54,659 bases of DNA. Source: Comamonadaceae bacterium (GTDB lineage Bacteria; Pseudomonadota; Gammaproteobacteria; Burkholderiales; Burkholderiaceae_C). Numbering within the stretch: position 1 is the stretch's first letter; each line of letters starts with the position of its first letter. Under the pieces are notes generated by a model. It was not told the DNA's origin and did not search any database. It saw only the letters and a program-made list of their open reading frames with translations. Below are positions 1 to 9,080 of the stretch, piece after piece. The stretch is taken from the NCBI GenBank assembly GCA_947373105.1, contig CANBWK010000008.1:1-54659 (forward strand). The letters are read 5' to 3'. The position numbers were made by a program, and so were the translations under genes.

Positions 1-159
1 GACTATGGCGATACTCCAGCGCATCCCAATGGTCGCAACGACCAAGATTGGCACAAACACACGCTGTGGCACAAAGAGGGCAACCTACTGACTTACAAGC
101 CGGTGCAAATGAAACCATTGACTGTTGACAGCATCCCGCTCCAGACCCGCACATTCTGA
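1..159 (+). CDS. sdhA: Succinate dehydrogenase flavoprotein subunit, C-terminal end (partial)
   Basis: Frame 1 is open from the window edge and encodes 52 residues ending in TGA at 157-159. The residues (a DWHKHTLWHKEG stretch, then a tail ending DSIPLQTRTF) match the C-terminus of the FAD-binding subunit of succinate dehydrogenase, which oxidises succinate to fumarate at the inner membrane. Only the tail is present, so no FAD or active-site residues can be checked. sdhB starts 13 bp downstream, the usual sdhA-sdhB order, which supports the assignment. Confidence 0.85.
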   Translation, partial: DYGDTPAHPNGRNDQDWHKHTLWHKEGNLLTYKPVQMKPLTVDSIPLQTRTF

Positions 160-172
160 TCAGGCGAACACC

Positions 173-877
173 ATGACAAAACGCACGTTTCAAATCTACC
201 GTTACAACCCTGACGTTGACGCCAAGCCTTACATGCAGACCATTGAGGTCGAACTCGATGGCCATGAGCGCATGCTTTTGGATGCTTTGATGAAGCTCAA
301 AGCGGTCGATCCTTCGATTTCATTCCGCCGTTCATGCCGTGAAGGTGTTTGCGGCTCCGATGCGATGAATATCAACGGCAAAAATGGTTTAGCCTGTTTA
401 ACCAACATGAACACGCTCCAAGGTACGATTGTGCTCAAGCCGCTGCCAGGTCTGCCCGTCGTGCGCGATGTGATCGTGGACATGACGCAGTTCTTCAAGC
501 AATACCACTCGATCAAGCCCTACCTCGTCAATGAGACCCAGCCGCCAGAAAAAGAGCGCCTGCAATCACCCGAAGAGCGCGACGAATTGAACGGCTTGTA
601 CGAATGCATCTTGTGCGCCAGCTGCTCAACCGCCTGCCCCAGCTTCTGGTGGAATCCCGATAAGTTCGTGGGACCTGCCGGTTTGTTGCAAGCCTACCGC
701 TTCATCGCCGACAGCCGCGACCAAGATACTGCCAGTCGTCTCGACAACCTGGAAGACCCTTACCGCCTGTTCCGTTGCCATACCATCATGAATTGCGTCG
801 ACGTCTGCCCCAAGGGTTTGAATCCCACCAAGGCGATCGGTAAGATCAAAGAAATGATGGTTCGACGCGCTATCTGA
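173..877 (+). CDS. sdhB: Succinate dehydrogenase iron-sulfur subunit
   Basis: 234 residues, the usual SdhB length. It carries electrons from the SdhA flavin to quinone through three iron-sulfur clusters at the inner membrane. Visible motifs are the N-terminal plant-type 2Fe-2S cysteines (SCREGVCGSDAM, with a later LAC), then CILCASCSTACP and CHTIMNCVDVCPKG, which supply the 4Fe-4S and 3Fe-4S ligands. The open frame continues 16 codons upstream, but the ATG at 173 gives the family-typical start MTKRTFQIYRYNP and avoids overlap with sdhA. The Shine-Dalgarno sequence is weak, so translational coupling to sdhA is likely. sdhE follows after 4 bp. Confidence 0.97.
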   Translation: MTKRTFQIYRYNPDVDAKPYMQTIEVELDGHERMLLDALMKLKAVDPSISFRRSCREGVCGSDAMNINGKNGLACLTNMNTLQGTIVLKPLPGLPVVRDVIVDMTQFFKQYHSIKPYLVNETQPPEKERLQSPEERDELNGLYECILCASCSTACPSFWWNPDKFVGPAGLLQAYRFIADSRDQDTASRLDNLEDPYRLFRCHTIMNCVDVCPKGLNPTKAIGKIKEMMVRRAI

Positions 878-881
878 CCTC

Positions 882-1193
882 GTGTTTGATACCCCCTACA
901 TCGTGGGCGATGCCCAACTCGACGGCCTGTCCCCCGAGACACCGTTGAGCGAGCGCGCTCTGAGCAAACTGCGCTGGCGAACTCGCCGCGGCCTGCTTGA
1001 GAACGATTTGTTCATAGAACGCTTTTTTGCGCGACATGCTTCCAGCTTGACTGTGGGAAATGCCCGCGGCATGTATGCTTTGATGGATTTGGCTGATAAC
1101 GATTTGATGGATTTGTTTCTCAAGCGCACCACCTTGTCGCCTGAGATTGCAACGCCTGAAGTTTGCGAAGTGCTGGAGATGTTGCTGGTGTGA
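882..1193 (+). CDS. sdhE: FAD assembly factor SdhE
   Basis: 103 residues with a GTG start at 882, 4 bp after sdhB. The RRGLLENDLF segment contains the RGxxE signature of the SdhE/YgfY family, which promotes covalent attachment of FAD to SdhA. The later stretch MDLADNDLMDLF is also typical. Its position between sdhB and gltA is the common betaproteobacterial order. The protein is slightly longer than E. coli SdhE (88 aa) because of an N-terminal extension of about 20 residues; no better internal start stands out. Confidence 0.93.
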   Translation: MFDTPYIVGDAQLDGLSPETPLSERALSKLRWRTRRGLLENDLFIERFFARHASSLTVGNARGMYALMDLADNDLMDLFLKRTTLSPEIATPEVCEVLEMLLV

Positions 1194-1234
1194 AGGCCTG
1201 CAGCCAATTGAATTGATTTTTGAGGAAACTAACC

Positions 1235-2542
1235 ATGAAACTTGCTGACAACAAAGCCACCCTGTCGTTCAGTAACGGCAGCCCCAGTGTAGACATGCCC
1301 GTTTACCAAGGCAACATCGGTCCGGACGTCATTGACATCCGCAAGCTGTATGCCCAAACCGGTATGTTCACCTACGACCCGGGCTTCCTGTCCACAGCGT
1401 CTTGCCAATCGGCCATCACCTACATCGATGGTGACAAAGGTGAGTTGCTGTACCGCGGCTACCCCATTGAACAACTGGCCAACAGCATTGACTATTTGGA
1501 CACTTGCCATCTCTTGCTCAAAGGCGAGTTGCCCAATGCCAAGGAAAGCCATGACTTTCATAAGCTGGTGAACAACCACACCATGGTGAACGAGCAAATG
1601 CAGTTCTTCCTGCGGGGTTTCCGCCGCGATGCTCACCCGATGGCCGTGTTGACTGGCCTGGTGGGCGCTTTGTCGGCTTTCTACCATGACAGCACCGACA
1701 TCAACAACCCTGAACATCGCGAAATCTCCGCCATCCGTTTGATCGCCAAGATGCCTACCTTGGTGTCCATGGCCTACAAATACGGCGTGGGCCAGCCCTT
1801 CATGTACCCGCAGAACAACCTGAGCTATTCGGGTAATTTCCTGCGCATGATGTTTGGCGTGCCCTGCGAAGAGTATGTGGTCAACCCCGTGCTGGAACGC
1901 GCCATAGACCGCATCTTCACGCTGCACGCTGATCACGAGCAGAACGCCTCTACCTCGACGGTGCGTTTGTGTGGATCGTCAGGTACCAATCCCTTTGCGG
2001 CCATTGCTGCAGGTGTGGCTTGCCTGTGGGGCCCTGCCCACGGCGGCGCCAACGAGGCTTGCCTGAACATGCTGGAAGACATCCAAAAAATGGGGGGTAT
2101 TTCCAAAGTCGGCGAATTCATGAGCCAGGTAAAAGACAAAAACTCCGGCGTCAAGCTGATGGGTTTCGGTCACCGCGTTTACAAAAACTACGACCCACGG
2201 GCCAAGCTCATGCAGGAAACTTGCAACGAAGTGCTGGCCGAACTGGGTCTGGAAAACGATCCTCTGTTCAAGTTGGCTAAAGAGGTCGAAAAGATCGCTT
2301 TAGAAGACGACTACTTTGTCAGCCGTAAGCTCTACCCCAACGTGGACTTTTATTCCGGCATCGTGCAACGTGCCATTGGCATTCCAGTGAACCTGTTCAC
2401 CGGTGTGTTCGCGTTGGCCCGCACTGTGGGCTGGATTGCACAGCTGAACGAAATGATCGGCGACCCTGAATACAAAATTGGTCGTCCACGTCAGTTGTTC
2501 ACTGGTTCGCCTCGACGCGACGTCCCCGCCAACCGCGGATAA
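1235..2542 (+). CDS. gltA: Citrate synthase
   Basis: 435 residues. It condenses oxaloacetate and acetyl-CoA to citrate, the entry step of the TCA cycle. Visible family motifs are [10 protein letters not shown] (His231 and His234), [10 protein letters not shown] (His269) and [13 protein letters not shown], as in the hexameric type II enzymes of Gram-negative bacteria. The ATG at 1235 is preceded by GAGGAAA at a suitable distance, so I prefer it to an in-frame TTG five codons upstream. A strong intrinsic terminator follows, making gltA the last gene of the sdh transcript. Confidence 0.97.
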   Translation: MKLADNKATLSFSNGSPSVDMPVYQGNIGPDVIDIRKLYAQTGMFTYDPGFLSTASCQSAITYIDGDKGELLYRGYPIEQLANSIDYLDTCHLLLKGELPNAKESHDFHKLVNNHTMVNEQMQFFLRGFRRDAHPMAVLTGLVGALSAFYHDSTDINNPEHREISAIRLIAKMPTLVSMAYKYGVGQPFMYPQNNLSYSGNFLRMMFGVPCEEYVVNPVLERAIDRIFTLHADHEQNASTSTVRLCGSSGTNPFAAIAAGVACLWGPAHGGANEACLNMLEDIQKMGGISKVGEFMSQVKDKNSGVKLMGFGHRVYKNYDPRAKLMQETCNEVLAELGLENDPLFKLAKEVEKIALEDDYFVSRKLYPNVDFYSGIVQRAIGIPVNLFTGVFALARTVGWIAQLNEMIGDPEYKIGRPRQLFTGSPRRDVPANRG

Positions 2543-2577
2543 GTCGCTTAAGCGGCACTTGAGCCACGTCGATCCTG

Positions 2578-2603
2578 AAAAGCCCGCCCCATGCGGGCTT
2601 TTT
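2578..2603 (+). terminator. Intrinsic terminator after gltA
   Basis: AAAAGCCCGC (2578-2587) pairs with GCGGGCTTTT (2593-2602) around the 5-nt loop CCCAT and runs into a T tract. It lies 36 bp after the gltA stop and before the leuC Shine-Dalgarno site, so it separates the TCA genes from the leucine genes. Confidence 0.92.
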
Positions 2604-2647
2604 GCATTCAAGAACGCATAAAATGCAAAGCTCCGAAGGAAACCCCC

Positions 2648-4069
2648 ATGGCACGCACGCTTTACGACAAGATCTGGGACGAACATGTCGTCCATACGGA
2701 AGAAGATGGCACCTCGGTGCTGTACATCGATCGGCACCTGGTGCATGAAGTCACCAGTCCCCAAGCTTTTGAAGGTCTGCGCCAAGCAGGCCGCAAGGTC
2801 TGGCGGGTCAGCTCCATTGTGGCTACTGCAGACCATAACACCCCCACTACAGGGTGGGAATTGGGTTACGACGGCATCACTGACCCGATCAGCAAAGAGC
2901 AAATCACGACGTTGAACAGCAACATAGCCGAGTTCGGTTCGGCTGCATTCTTTCCATTCATGTCCAAACGCCAAGGCATTGTGCATGTCATTGGCCCTGA
3001 AAACGGCGCCACACTGCCCGGCATGACCGTGGTCTGCGGTGACTCTCACACGTCGACCCATGGCGCTTTTGGTGCGCTGGCCCATGGCATCGGCACCTCT
3101 GAAGTCGAGCACGTCATGGCCACCCAAACGCTGTTGGCCAAAAAAGCCAAAAACATGCTGATCAAGGTCGAAGGCCAAGCCGCCAAAGGCGTGACCGGCA
3201 AAGACATTGTTTTGGCGATCATCGGGAAAATTGGCACCGCCGGCGGCACGGGCTACACCATCGAATTTGGTGGCTCAGCCATTCGCGCCTTGTCCATGGA
3301 AGGGCGCATGACCTTGTGCAATATGGCCATTGAGGGCGGCGCCCGCGCAGGACTTGTGGCCGTCGATGAAAAAACCATCGATTACGTCAAAGGCCGGCTG
3401 CTTTCTCCGACGGGTGTGGAGTGGGACCATGCCGTGGCTTACTGGAAAACATTGCAATCGGACATTGGTGCGCATTTTGATGCTGTCGTTGAACTCGATG
3501 CCGCCACGATCCTGCCTCAAGTCACCTGGGGCACTTCGCCCGAAATGGTGCTCGGCATCGATGGCTTGGTGCCTGACCCCGACAAAGAAAAAGACGCCAA
3601 CAAACGCAGCGCCATTGAGCGCGCATTGACGTATATGAACCTGCAACCGGGCAAGGCGCTCAACGACTTGTTTGTGGACAAAGTCTTTATTGGCTCGTGC
3701 ACCAACAGCCGCATTGAAGACATGCGCGAAGCCGCAGCAGTGGTTAAAAAACTCGGCCAAAAAGTGGCCAAGAACATCAAGCTGGCTATGGTCGTACCGG
3801 GCTCAGGCTTGGTCAAAGAACAGGCCGAGCGAGAAGGCCTGCATGAGATTTTCAAAGCCGCAGGCTTTGAGTGGCGCGAGCCCGGTTGTTCCATGTGCCT
3901 GGCCATGAATGCCGACCGCCTAGAGCCCGGTGAACGATGCGCATCGACCTCCAACCGCAACTTTGAAGGCCGTCAAGGAGCCGGCGGCCGCACCCACTTG
4001 GTCAGCCCCGCCATGGCCGCTGCGGCAGCCATTCATGGTCATTTTGTGGACATCCGCAAATTCGCCTGA
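2648..4069 (+). CDS. leuC: 3-isopropylmalate dehydratase large subunit
   Basis: 473 residues. With LeuD it isomerises 2-isopropylmalate to 3-isopropylmalate in leucine synthesis. It belongs to the aconitase family: the three 4Fe-4S cysteine ligands are visible at Cys351 (GSCTNSR) and Cys414/Cys417 (GCSMC), and [13 protein letters not shown] is a family signature. The ATG at 2648 is preceded by AAGGA with 7-nt spacing; an upstream in-frame ATG at 2591 lies inside the gltA terminator and is rejected. leuD follows after 15 bp. Confidence 0.97.
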   Translation: MARTLYDKIWDEHVVHTEEDGTSVLYIDRHLVHEVTSPQAFEGLRQAGRKVWRVSSIVATADHNTPTTGWELGYDGITDPISKEQITTLNSNIAEFGSAAFFPFMSKRQGIVHVIGPENGATLPGMTVVCGDSHTSTHGAFGALAHGIGTSEVEHVMATQTLLAKKAKNMLIKVEGQAAKGVTGKDIVLAIIGKIGTAGGTGYTIEFGGSAIRALSMEGRMTLCNMAIEGGARAGLVAVDEKTIDYVKGRLLSPTGVEWDHAVAYWKTLQSDIGAHFDAVVELDAATILPQVTWGTSPEMVLGIDGLVPDPDKEKDANKRSAIERALTYMNLQPGKALNDLFVDKVFIGSCTNSRIEDMREAAAVVKKLGQKVAKNIKLAMVVPGSGLVKEQAEREGLHEIFKAAGFEWREPGCSMCLAMNADRLEPGERCASTSNRNFEGRQGAGGRTHLVSPAMAAAAAIHGHFVDIRKFA

Positions 4070-4084
4070 ACACGAGAACACACC

Positions 4085-4732
4085 ATGCAAAAATTCAATG
4101 TGCACAAAGGCCTCGTGGCCCCGATGGACCGCGAAAACGTGGACACCGACGCGATCATCCCCAAACAATTTCTCAAGTCGATTCGCAAAACCGGCTTTGG
4201 ACCGAACCTGTTCGACGCATGGCGCTATCTGGACCCAGGCGAGCCCGGCCAAGACCCCAGCACCCGCAAACCCAACCCCGAGTTTGTCTTGAACCAACAA
4301 CGCTACCAAGGCGCTTCGGTGCTGCTGGCCCGCAAGAACTTTGGCTGTGGCTCGTCTCGCGAACACGCGCCTTGGGCCATTGACCAATACGGCTTTCGCT
4401 GCGTGATCGCGCCCAGCTTTGCTGACATCTTCTTTAACAATTGCTTCAAAAATGGCCTGCTGCCCATTGTGCTGCCCGAAGCCGCGGTGGCTCAGTTGTT
4501 TGACGAAGTCTTGGCCTTCCCCGGCTACCAACTGACCATCGATCTGGAGCGCCAAGTCGTGGTGCGCGCACAAGGGGAAGAAATTCCATTCGAGGTTCAA
4601 GCATTCCGCAAGTATTGTTTGATCAATGGTCTCGACGACATCGGCCTGACACTGCGCCACACCGACAAAATCAAGGCCTTTGAAGCCGAGCGCCTCGCGA
4701 CCAAGCCTTGGTTGGCTCACACTGCCCAATGA
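4085..4732 (+). CDS. leuD: 3-isopropylmalate dehydratase small subunit
   Basis: 215 residues, the swivel-domain partner of LeuC. Visible signatures are [12 protein letters not shown] near the N-terminus and [14 protein letters not shown], the substrate-binding loop of the family. The start at 4085 gives [18 protein letters not shown], as usual in proteobacteria. It is co-directional with leuC. A long perfect palindrome starts 6 bp after the stop codon. Confidence 0.97.
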   Translation: MQKFNVHKGLVAPMDRENVDTDAIIPKQFLKSIRKTGFGPNLFDAWRYLDPGEPGQDPSTRKPNPEFVLNQQRYQGASVLLARKNFGCGSSREHAPWAIDQYGFRCVIAPSFADIFFNNCFKNGLLPIVLPEAAVAQLFDEVLAFPGYQLTIDLERQVVVRAQGEEIPFEVQAFRKYCLINGLDDIGLTLRHTDKIKAFEAERLATKPWLAHTAQ

Positions 4733-4737
4733 CCCTC

Positions 4738-4795
4738 TGTAGGAGCTTGCCTGCAAGCGGTGTTTTTTAACATCGCTTGCAGGCAAGCTCCTACA
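4738..4795. repeat. Long perfect palindrome, REP-like, between leuD and leuB
   Basis: Two 22-nt arms (4738-4759 and 4774-4795) are exact reverse complements, each built on TGTAGGAGCTTGCC and a GCAAGCG end. The stem extends to 25 pairs if one G-U pair is allowed, leaving a T-rich 8-nt loop. The arm starts with the GTAGGAGC word common in REP elements of Pseudomonas and relatives (family knowledge). There is no T tract after the stem, so it is not a simple terminator. It lies 24 nt before the leuB start. I found no second copy in the window. Confidence 0.8.
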
Positions 4796-4818
4796 CACAC
4801 CACGAACAAAGAAACCCT

Positions 4819-5904
4819 ATGAAAATCGCAGTCCTCCCCGGTGATGGCATCGGCACCGAAATCGTCGCTGAAGCCGTCAAAGTCCTGAACACGCTCGACC
4901 TGAAGTTCGAGATGGAAACCGCCTTGGTCGGCGGCGCAGCCTACGACGCCTTTGGTCACCCTCTGCCTGAAGCAACGCTCAAACTGGCGATGGCCTCAGA
5001 CGCCGTGTTGTTCGGCGCTGTGGGCGACTGGAAATACGACACCCTCGACCGTCCCTTGCGCCCTGAGCAAGCCATTTTGGGCCTGCGCAAGAACATGGGG
5101 CTGTTTGCCAACTTTCGCCCTGCCATCTGCTACGAGCAACTGGTCGGTGCCTCAAGCCTGAAACCCGAGCTGATCTCGGGACTCGACATCCTCATCATCC
5201 GCGAGCTGACTGGCGACATTTATTTTGGCCAGCCCCGCGGTCGCCGCATCGCCACCGATGGCCACTTCCCCGGCGCAGAAGAAGCTTTTGACACCATGCG
5301 CTACAGCAAGCCCGAGATTGAGCGCATTGCGCATGTGGCCTTTCAGGCTGCACGCAAACGCAAAGCCGCAGGCAAAGAGGGCCGCGTGACCAGCGTGGAC
5401 AAAGCCAACGTATTGGAGACCTTCCAGTTCTGGAAAGACGTGGTCACAGAAGTCGGCAAAGAGTACCCCGACATCGCCTTGGATCACATGTACGTGGACA
5501 ACGCCGCCATGCAGTTGGTCAAGGAACCCAAGCGCTTTGACGTGGTGGTCACGGGCAATATGTTCGGCGACATATTGTCAGACGAAGCCTCCATGCTGAC
5601 GGGCTCCATCGGCATGCTGCCCTCTGCCAGCTTGAACACCAAGAACCAGGGTCTTTACGAGCCCAGCCACGGCAGCGCCCCTGACATCGCTGGCAAAGGC
5701 GTGGCCAACCCCTTGGCCACCATCCTGAGCGCCGCAATGATGCTGCGCTTTAGCCTGAACCAGGAAGCAGCAGCCCAACGCATCGAAGCAGCTGTTCAAA
5801 AAGTGCTGACCCAAGGTCTGCGCACCGGCGACATCTACAGTGCAGGTACCACCAAGGTCAGCACCCGCGAAATGGGTGATGCTGTGGTCAAAGCGCTGTC
5901 CTGA
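4819..5904 (+). CDS. leuB: 3-isopropylmalate dehydrogenase
   Basis: 361 residues. It oxidatively decarboxylates 3-isopropylmalate with NAD in leucine synthesis. Visible features are the N-terminal [16 protein letters not shown], the SVDKANVLE segment, and the metal-binding region [15 protein letters not shown], then [17 protein letters not shown]. The frame is open from inside the upstream palindrome, but the ATG at 4819 gives the standard start [12 protein letters not shown]. Its Shine-Dalgarno sequence is weak (AAAGAAA). The hairpin just upstream could affect access to the start or mRNA stability. Confidence 0.97.
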   Translation: MKIAVLPGDGIGTEIVAEAVKVLNTLDLKFEMETALVGGAAYDAFGHPLPEATLKLAMASDAVLFGAVGDWKYDTLDRPLRPEQAILGLRKNMGLFANFRPAICYEQLVGASSLKPELISGLDILIIRELTGDIYFGQPRGRRIATDGHFPGAEEAFDTMRYSKPEIERIAHVAFQAARKRKAAGKEGRVTSVDKANVLETFQFWKDVVTEVGKEYPDIALDHMYVDNAAMQLVKEPKRFDVVVTGNMFGDILSDEASMLTGSIGMLPSASLNTKNQGLYEPSHGSAPDIAGKGVANPLATILSAAMMLRFSLNQEAAAQRIEAAVQKVLTQGLRTGDIYSAGTTKVSTREMGDAVVKALS

Positions 5905-5911
5905 AGCCTGA

Positions 5912-5943
5912 GGATGCTGTCAGGCCCCAATCAGACAGCATCC
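5912..5943. repeat. 10-bp inverted repeat between leuB and the asd leader
   Basis: GGATGCTGTC (5912-5921) and GACAGCATCC (5934-5943) are exact reverse complements around a 12-nt loop. The repeat starts 8 bp after the leuB stop and ends 2 bp before a TACAAT -10-like box. It could be a 3-prime stabilising or terminating stem for leuB (no T tract follows) or an operator over the upstream half of the asd promoter. The sequence alone does not decide between these. Confidence 0.6.
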
Positions 5944-5945
5944 AT

Positions 5946-5951
5946 TACAAT
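5946..5951 (+). promoter_or_regulatory. Possible -10 box for the asd leader transcript
   Basis: TACAAT matches TATAAT at five of six positions. Transcription from it would begin about 7-8 nt downstream, at or next to the ATG at 5959, so the leader message would be nearly leaderless. I see no good -35 hexamer at 17 bp spacing. An inverted repeat occupies that area, which could mean an activator- or repressor-controlled promoter. Confidence 0.4.
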
Positions 5952-5958
5952 AGTTGGC

Positions 5959-6057
5959 ATGTTAAACGCCCGCCTTTTTTGTCTGAGCTTTGCTCCTGCC
6001 GCCACGGCAGCAGGCGCGCGTGCAAACACCACAAAAACCACGACGATTAAGGGCTGA
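5959..6057 (+). CDS. Putative threonine-rich leader peptide upstream of asd
   Basis: A 32-codon frame, ATG to TGA, reading MLNARLFCLSFAPAATAAG followed by ARANTTKTTTIKG. Eight consecutive codons near its end are ACC ACA AAA ACC ACG ACG ATT AAG, which is five Thr, two Lys and one Ile. This resembles the Thr/Ile run of the E. coli thr operon leader peptide. The gene downstream, asd, makes aspartate semialdehyde, the common precursor of Lys, Thr, Met and Ile, so the codon bias fits control by charged tRNA. It has no strong Shine-Dalgarno sequence and may be translated from a leaderless transcript. Identity as a leader peptide is inference from codon content, position and the following RNA stems. 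Confidence 0.55.
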   Translation: MLNARLFCLSFAPAATAAGARANTTKTTTIKG

Positions 6058-6062
6058 TTAGG

Positions 6063-6142
6063 CCTGGTTCGTCGTGCGCCCTCCCGGCCAGACGAGCCGG
6101 GGAAAATCAGTGAATCCGATCATCTGGTCTGAACCTGTTTTT
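6063..6142 (+). promoter_or_regulatory. Candidate attenuator (alternative RNA stems) before asd
   Basis: Just after the leader stop codon, 6063-6073 can pair with 6091-6101 (11 pairs, two G-U). Alternatively 6086-6092 can pair with 6123-6129 (7 pairs, one G-U), followed 8 nt later by five T residues at 6138-6142. The two structures compete for 6091-6092. A third option, CCCGGC (6083-6088) with GCCGGG (6096-6101), also competes with the first. A ribosome at the leader stop would cover the 5-prime arm of the first stem, whereas one stalled at the Thr codons would leave it free. That is the geometry of classical attenuation. The terminator stem is not ideal because of the gap before the T run. 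Confidence 0.42.
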
Positions 6143-6163
6143 AAATTTTGAAAGGGCATTGAA

Positions 6164-7294
6164 ATGAGCAAGTTAGTAGGTTTGGTCGGCTGGCGCGGCA
6201 TGGTCGGCTCGGTTCTGATGGACCGCATGATTCAGGAAAAAGACTTTGACCTGATCGAGCCATTGTTCTTCTCCACATCGAACGCGGGCGGCAAAGCCCC
6301 TGCAATGGCCAAGAACGAAACCACCCTGCAAGATGCCTTCAACATCGAGCAACTCAAGCGCTGCGAGGTCATCATCACCGCCCAAGGCGGCGACTACACC
6401 TCGGAAGTCTTTCCGAAGCTGCGTGCTGCAGGCTGGACAGGTCACTGGATCGACGCGGCTTCGACGCTGCGCATGGAAAAAGACGCGGTGATCATTTTGG
6501 ATCCGGTCAACATGCCTGTCATCAAGAACGCTCTGGCCCACGGCGGTAACAACTGGGTGGGCGGCAACTGCACCGTCTCATGCATGCTGATGGGTGTGGG
6601 CGCTTTGTACAAGGCAGGCCTGGTCGAATGGATGAGCACCCAGACTTACCAAGCGGCATCAGGTGGCGGCGCGCAACATATGCGTGAGTTGCTCACGCAA
6701 TATGGCACCCTGAATGCCGAAGTCAAAGCCCTGCTGGACGACCCGAAGAGCGCGATTTTGGAGATCGACCGTCTGGTGGTGACCAAGCAACGCGCCCTGA
6801 CAGCCGCAGAAACAGCCAACTTTGGCGTGCCGCTGGGAGGTTCGCTCATTCCCTGGATCGACAAGGACCTGGGCAATGGCGTCTCGAAGGAAGAGTGGAA
6901 AGGCATGGCCGAAACCAACAAGATTTTGGGCATGGGCGAAGGCTTTGGCTCTTCCGCCATCCCGGTTGACGGGTTCTGCGTGCGCGTGGGCGCCATGCGA
7001 TGCCACAGCCAGGCTCTGACTTTCAAACTGAAAAAAGACGTGCCCGTTGCCGACATTGAAGCCATGATCGCTGCTGACAACCCCTGGGTCAAAGTGGTGC
7101 CCAACAACCGCGAAGCCACCGTCCGGGACTTGACACCTGTAGCCGTGACCGGCACCATGACCATTCCGGTCGGTCGTGTTCGCAAACTGGCGATGGGGCC
7201 CGAGTATGTGGGCGCCTTTACCATCGGCGACCAATTACTTTGGGGGGCTGCTGAGCCATTGCGCAGAATGTTACGCATCCTTTTGGACGCGTAA
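6164..7294 (+). CDS. asd: Aspartate-semialdehyde dehydrogenase
   Basis: 376 residues, the gammaproteobacterial-type length. It reduces aspartyl phosphate to aspartate semialdehyde, the branch point to lysine and cell wall, threonine, methionine and isoleucine. Visible features are the N-terminal NADP-binding [15 protein letters not shown], the catalytic Cys136 in GGNCTVSCM, and the downstream [14 protein letters not shown] with a His typical of the active site. The ATG at 6164 has AAAGGG about 8 nt upstream. The 260-bp region before it carries a leader peptide and competing stems, suggesting amino-acid-dependent control. Confidence 0.97.
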   Translation: MSKLVGLVGWRGMVGSVLMDRMIQEKDFDLIEPLFFSTSNAGGKAPAMAKNETTLQDAFNIEQLKRCEVIITAQGGDYTSEVFPKLRAAGWTGHWIDAASTLRMEKDAVIILDPVNMPVIKNALAHGGNNWVGGNCTVSCMLMGVGALYKAGLVEWMSTQTYQAASGGGAQHMRELLTQYGTLNAEVKALLDDPKSAILEIDRLVVTKQRALTAAETANFGVPLGGSLIPWIDKDLGNGVSKEEWKGMAETNKILGMGEGFGSSAIPVDGFCVRVGAMRCHSQALTFKLKKDVPVADIEAMIAADNPWVKVVPNNREATVRDLTPVAVTGTMTIPVGRVRKLAMGPEYVGAFTIGDQLLWGAAEPLRRMLRILLDA

Positions 7295-7311
7295 TTGTTA
7301 GACAATATACT
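7283..7311 (+). promoter_or_regulatory. Candidate sigma-70 promoter for fimV
   Basis: TTGGAC (7283-7288) and TATACT (7306-7311) are separated by exactly 17 bp. The -10 matches the consensus at five of six positions and the -35 at three. The -35 overlaps the end of asd. Initiation near 7318 would leave a short leader before the ATG at 7344. This would give fimV and perhaps truA-trpFBA a start independent of asd. Confidence 0.55.
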
Positions 7312-7343
7312 CTGGGGTTATCACTCGAGAAGAAATTAAGTAC

Positions 7344-9080
7344 ATGGGCTATCCAAAATCAAGCATTACATTTCGACGGACAAATTGCGCAATGGCTGCA
7401 ATTTGTTTGATTGTTTGCATGCCTTCAGCCCATGCCCTTTCCTTGGGGCGATTTAACGTCCAGTCCTTGATGGGCGAACCGCTTCGCGCAGAAGTCGAGG
7501 TGACTCAAGCCAATCAGGACGAACTGCGGGGCTTGTCGGCTCAAGTCGCGTCACCCGCCAGTTTTTCGCAGGCGGGCATGGAGTTCAATCCTGGCTTGTC
7601 CGGCGTCAAAACTCGTGTAGAAAAGCGCACGGATGGATCGTCCTACATCGTGCTGACGGGAAGCACGCCCATACTGGACACGTTTGTTGACTTGATTTTG
7701 GAAACGCGTTGGCCCACTGGCAGTCTGGTCAAAAACTACGCCATGCTTTTGACAGCCAGTAACAACAACCAAGTTCCTCCCACCACATCCAAAAACGTGG
7801 CGCCCGTTGAGCGCGCGCCGCCTGCGGCTCCCTTGAACTTACCGACCATACCCTCACCAAGCACGTTCTCACCCAACGCCGCAGTGACAGGAAATTCTTC
7901 ACTGCCCCAACCCACAGGCGTGAATTCCAAGAATGTACCGGTGTACCGATTCGACCCCGTCGAGCCCACAATGCCTCACGGCAATAAAGCAAGCAACTAC
8001 CCTGCAATAGAACAGACACCCACTGTTGCAGCAAAACCGTACAGTCTGAATTCGGGCCGTGCACAGACTCCGCGCCCAGCGCCACAATTCGACGATAGCG
8101 CATCAGCAAAAACAGTCACCGTGCCAAACGGCAGCACGGCGACCCAACTGGTTTTGGGTCACCTACAAGGGAATGTTTCTCTGGATCAGATGCTCATTGC
8201 TTTGCTCCGTGCCAATCCCCATGCCTTCATCAACAATAATGTGAATCTGATCCGTGCAGGCGCCACCGTGCGCATCCCCTCAGTCGAAGATGCTGCGCAG
8301 ATTGACATCTCTGAGGCGCACCGATCCATTGTTGCCCAAAGCCGTGACTTTGGGACCTATGCACGCAAATTGGCTTCAGCCCCGATTCAAGTGGGCGCTG
8401 AAGAGTCTGGGCGCAGCATGTCGGGACGAATTTCCGCAAAAGTTAAAGAGGACGCTTCCGCCAACCCTGCTCAAGACAAGCTCACACTGTCCAAGAAAGA
8501 GAGCAATGAAAAAGGGTCTGAAGACGAAATTGCAAGAGAGAGAAAAGCCGCAGACGAATCATCTCAAGTCGCAGCACTGCGCAAAAACATTGAAAGCCTG
8601 AACAAGCTTCAAACACCAGAAACGGCAGCGCCCACTGTGGTCTCTCCCGTAATTGTTCAGCCCGATGAGAAAGCAAACCTAAGCTTGATTGAGCGCCTGA
8701 CATCGGGCCCCAATGCGATGGCTTGGGCCGCCGGTCTGCTGGCCCTCATGCTTGCCTTGGCCTTGTACATCTTCAAACGCAATGCCCGGCAGGATAGTTT
8801 CGCTTCATCCCATCCGGAATACCCACCCAGCCAAAACCGCCCTGAGCCCAGAATAGAGCCGCAGTCAGGACCCGGCCTTCACCCCGATATTGCAGGACTG
8901 GACTTGAATTTGAATGCACCCACGGCTGATGAAACTGGGGCCAGCAAATTGCAACTGGCAGAACAGTTGATCGCCAAAGGGGACCAAGATCTGGCCCGCA
9001 CACTGTTGATGTCTTTGGTGACATCGCCCAACAGCAGTCTGAAAAACAGAGCCATCCAATTGCTAGGACAACTCAAGTGA
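7344..9080 (+). CDS. fimV: FimV-family peptidoglycan-binding/pilus assembly protein
   Basis: 578 residues. A signal peptide ends near residue 31 (PSAHA before LSLGRFNVQSLMGEPL, the FimV N-terminal motif). A proline-rich linker follows, then a LysM-like segment at about 257-312, a charged coiled stretch at about 380-425, one transmembrane helix at about 457-477 and a FimV-type C-terminal helical domain (535-578) in the cytoplasm. FimV proteins support type IV pilus assembly and polar localisation. It is shorter than the roughly 900-residue Pseudomonas protein because the long acidic cytoplasmic region is mostly missing. Its stop overlaps the truA start, and this fimV-truA-trpF order is common in betaproteobacteria. 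Confidence 0.88.
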   Translation: MGYPKSSITFRRTNCAMAAICLIVCMPSAHALSLGRFNVQSLMGEPLRAEVEVTQANQDELRGLSAQVASPASFSQAGMEFNPGLSGVKTRVEKRTDGSSYIVLTGSTPILDTFVDLILETRWPTGSLVKNYAMLLTASNNNQVPPTTSKNVAPVERAPPAAPLNLPTIPSPSTFSPNAAVTGNSSLPQPTGVNSKNVPVYRFDPVEPTMPHGNKASNYPAIEQTPTVAAKPYSLNSGRAQTPRPAPQFDDSASAKTVTVPNGSTATQLVLGHLQGNVSLDQMLIALLRANPHAFINNNVNLIRAGATVRIPSVEDAAQIDISEAHRSIVAQSRDFGTYARKLASAPIQVGAEESGRSMSGRISAKVKEDASANPAQDKLTLSKKESNEKGSEDEIARERKAADESSQVAALRKNIESLNKLQTPETAAPTVVSPVIVQPDEKANLSLIERLTSGPNAMAWAAGLLALMLALALYIFKRNARQDSFASSHPEYPPSQNRPEPRIEPQSGPGLHPDIAGLDLNLNAPTADETGASKLQLAEQLIAKGDQDLARTLLMSLVTSPNSSLKNRAIQLLGQLK

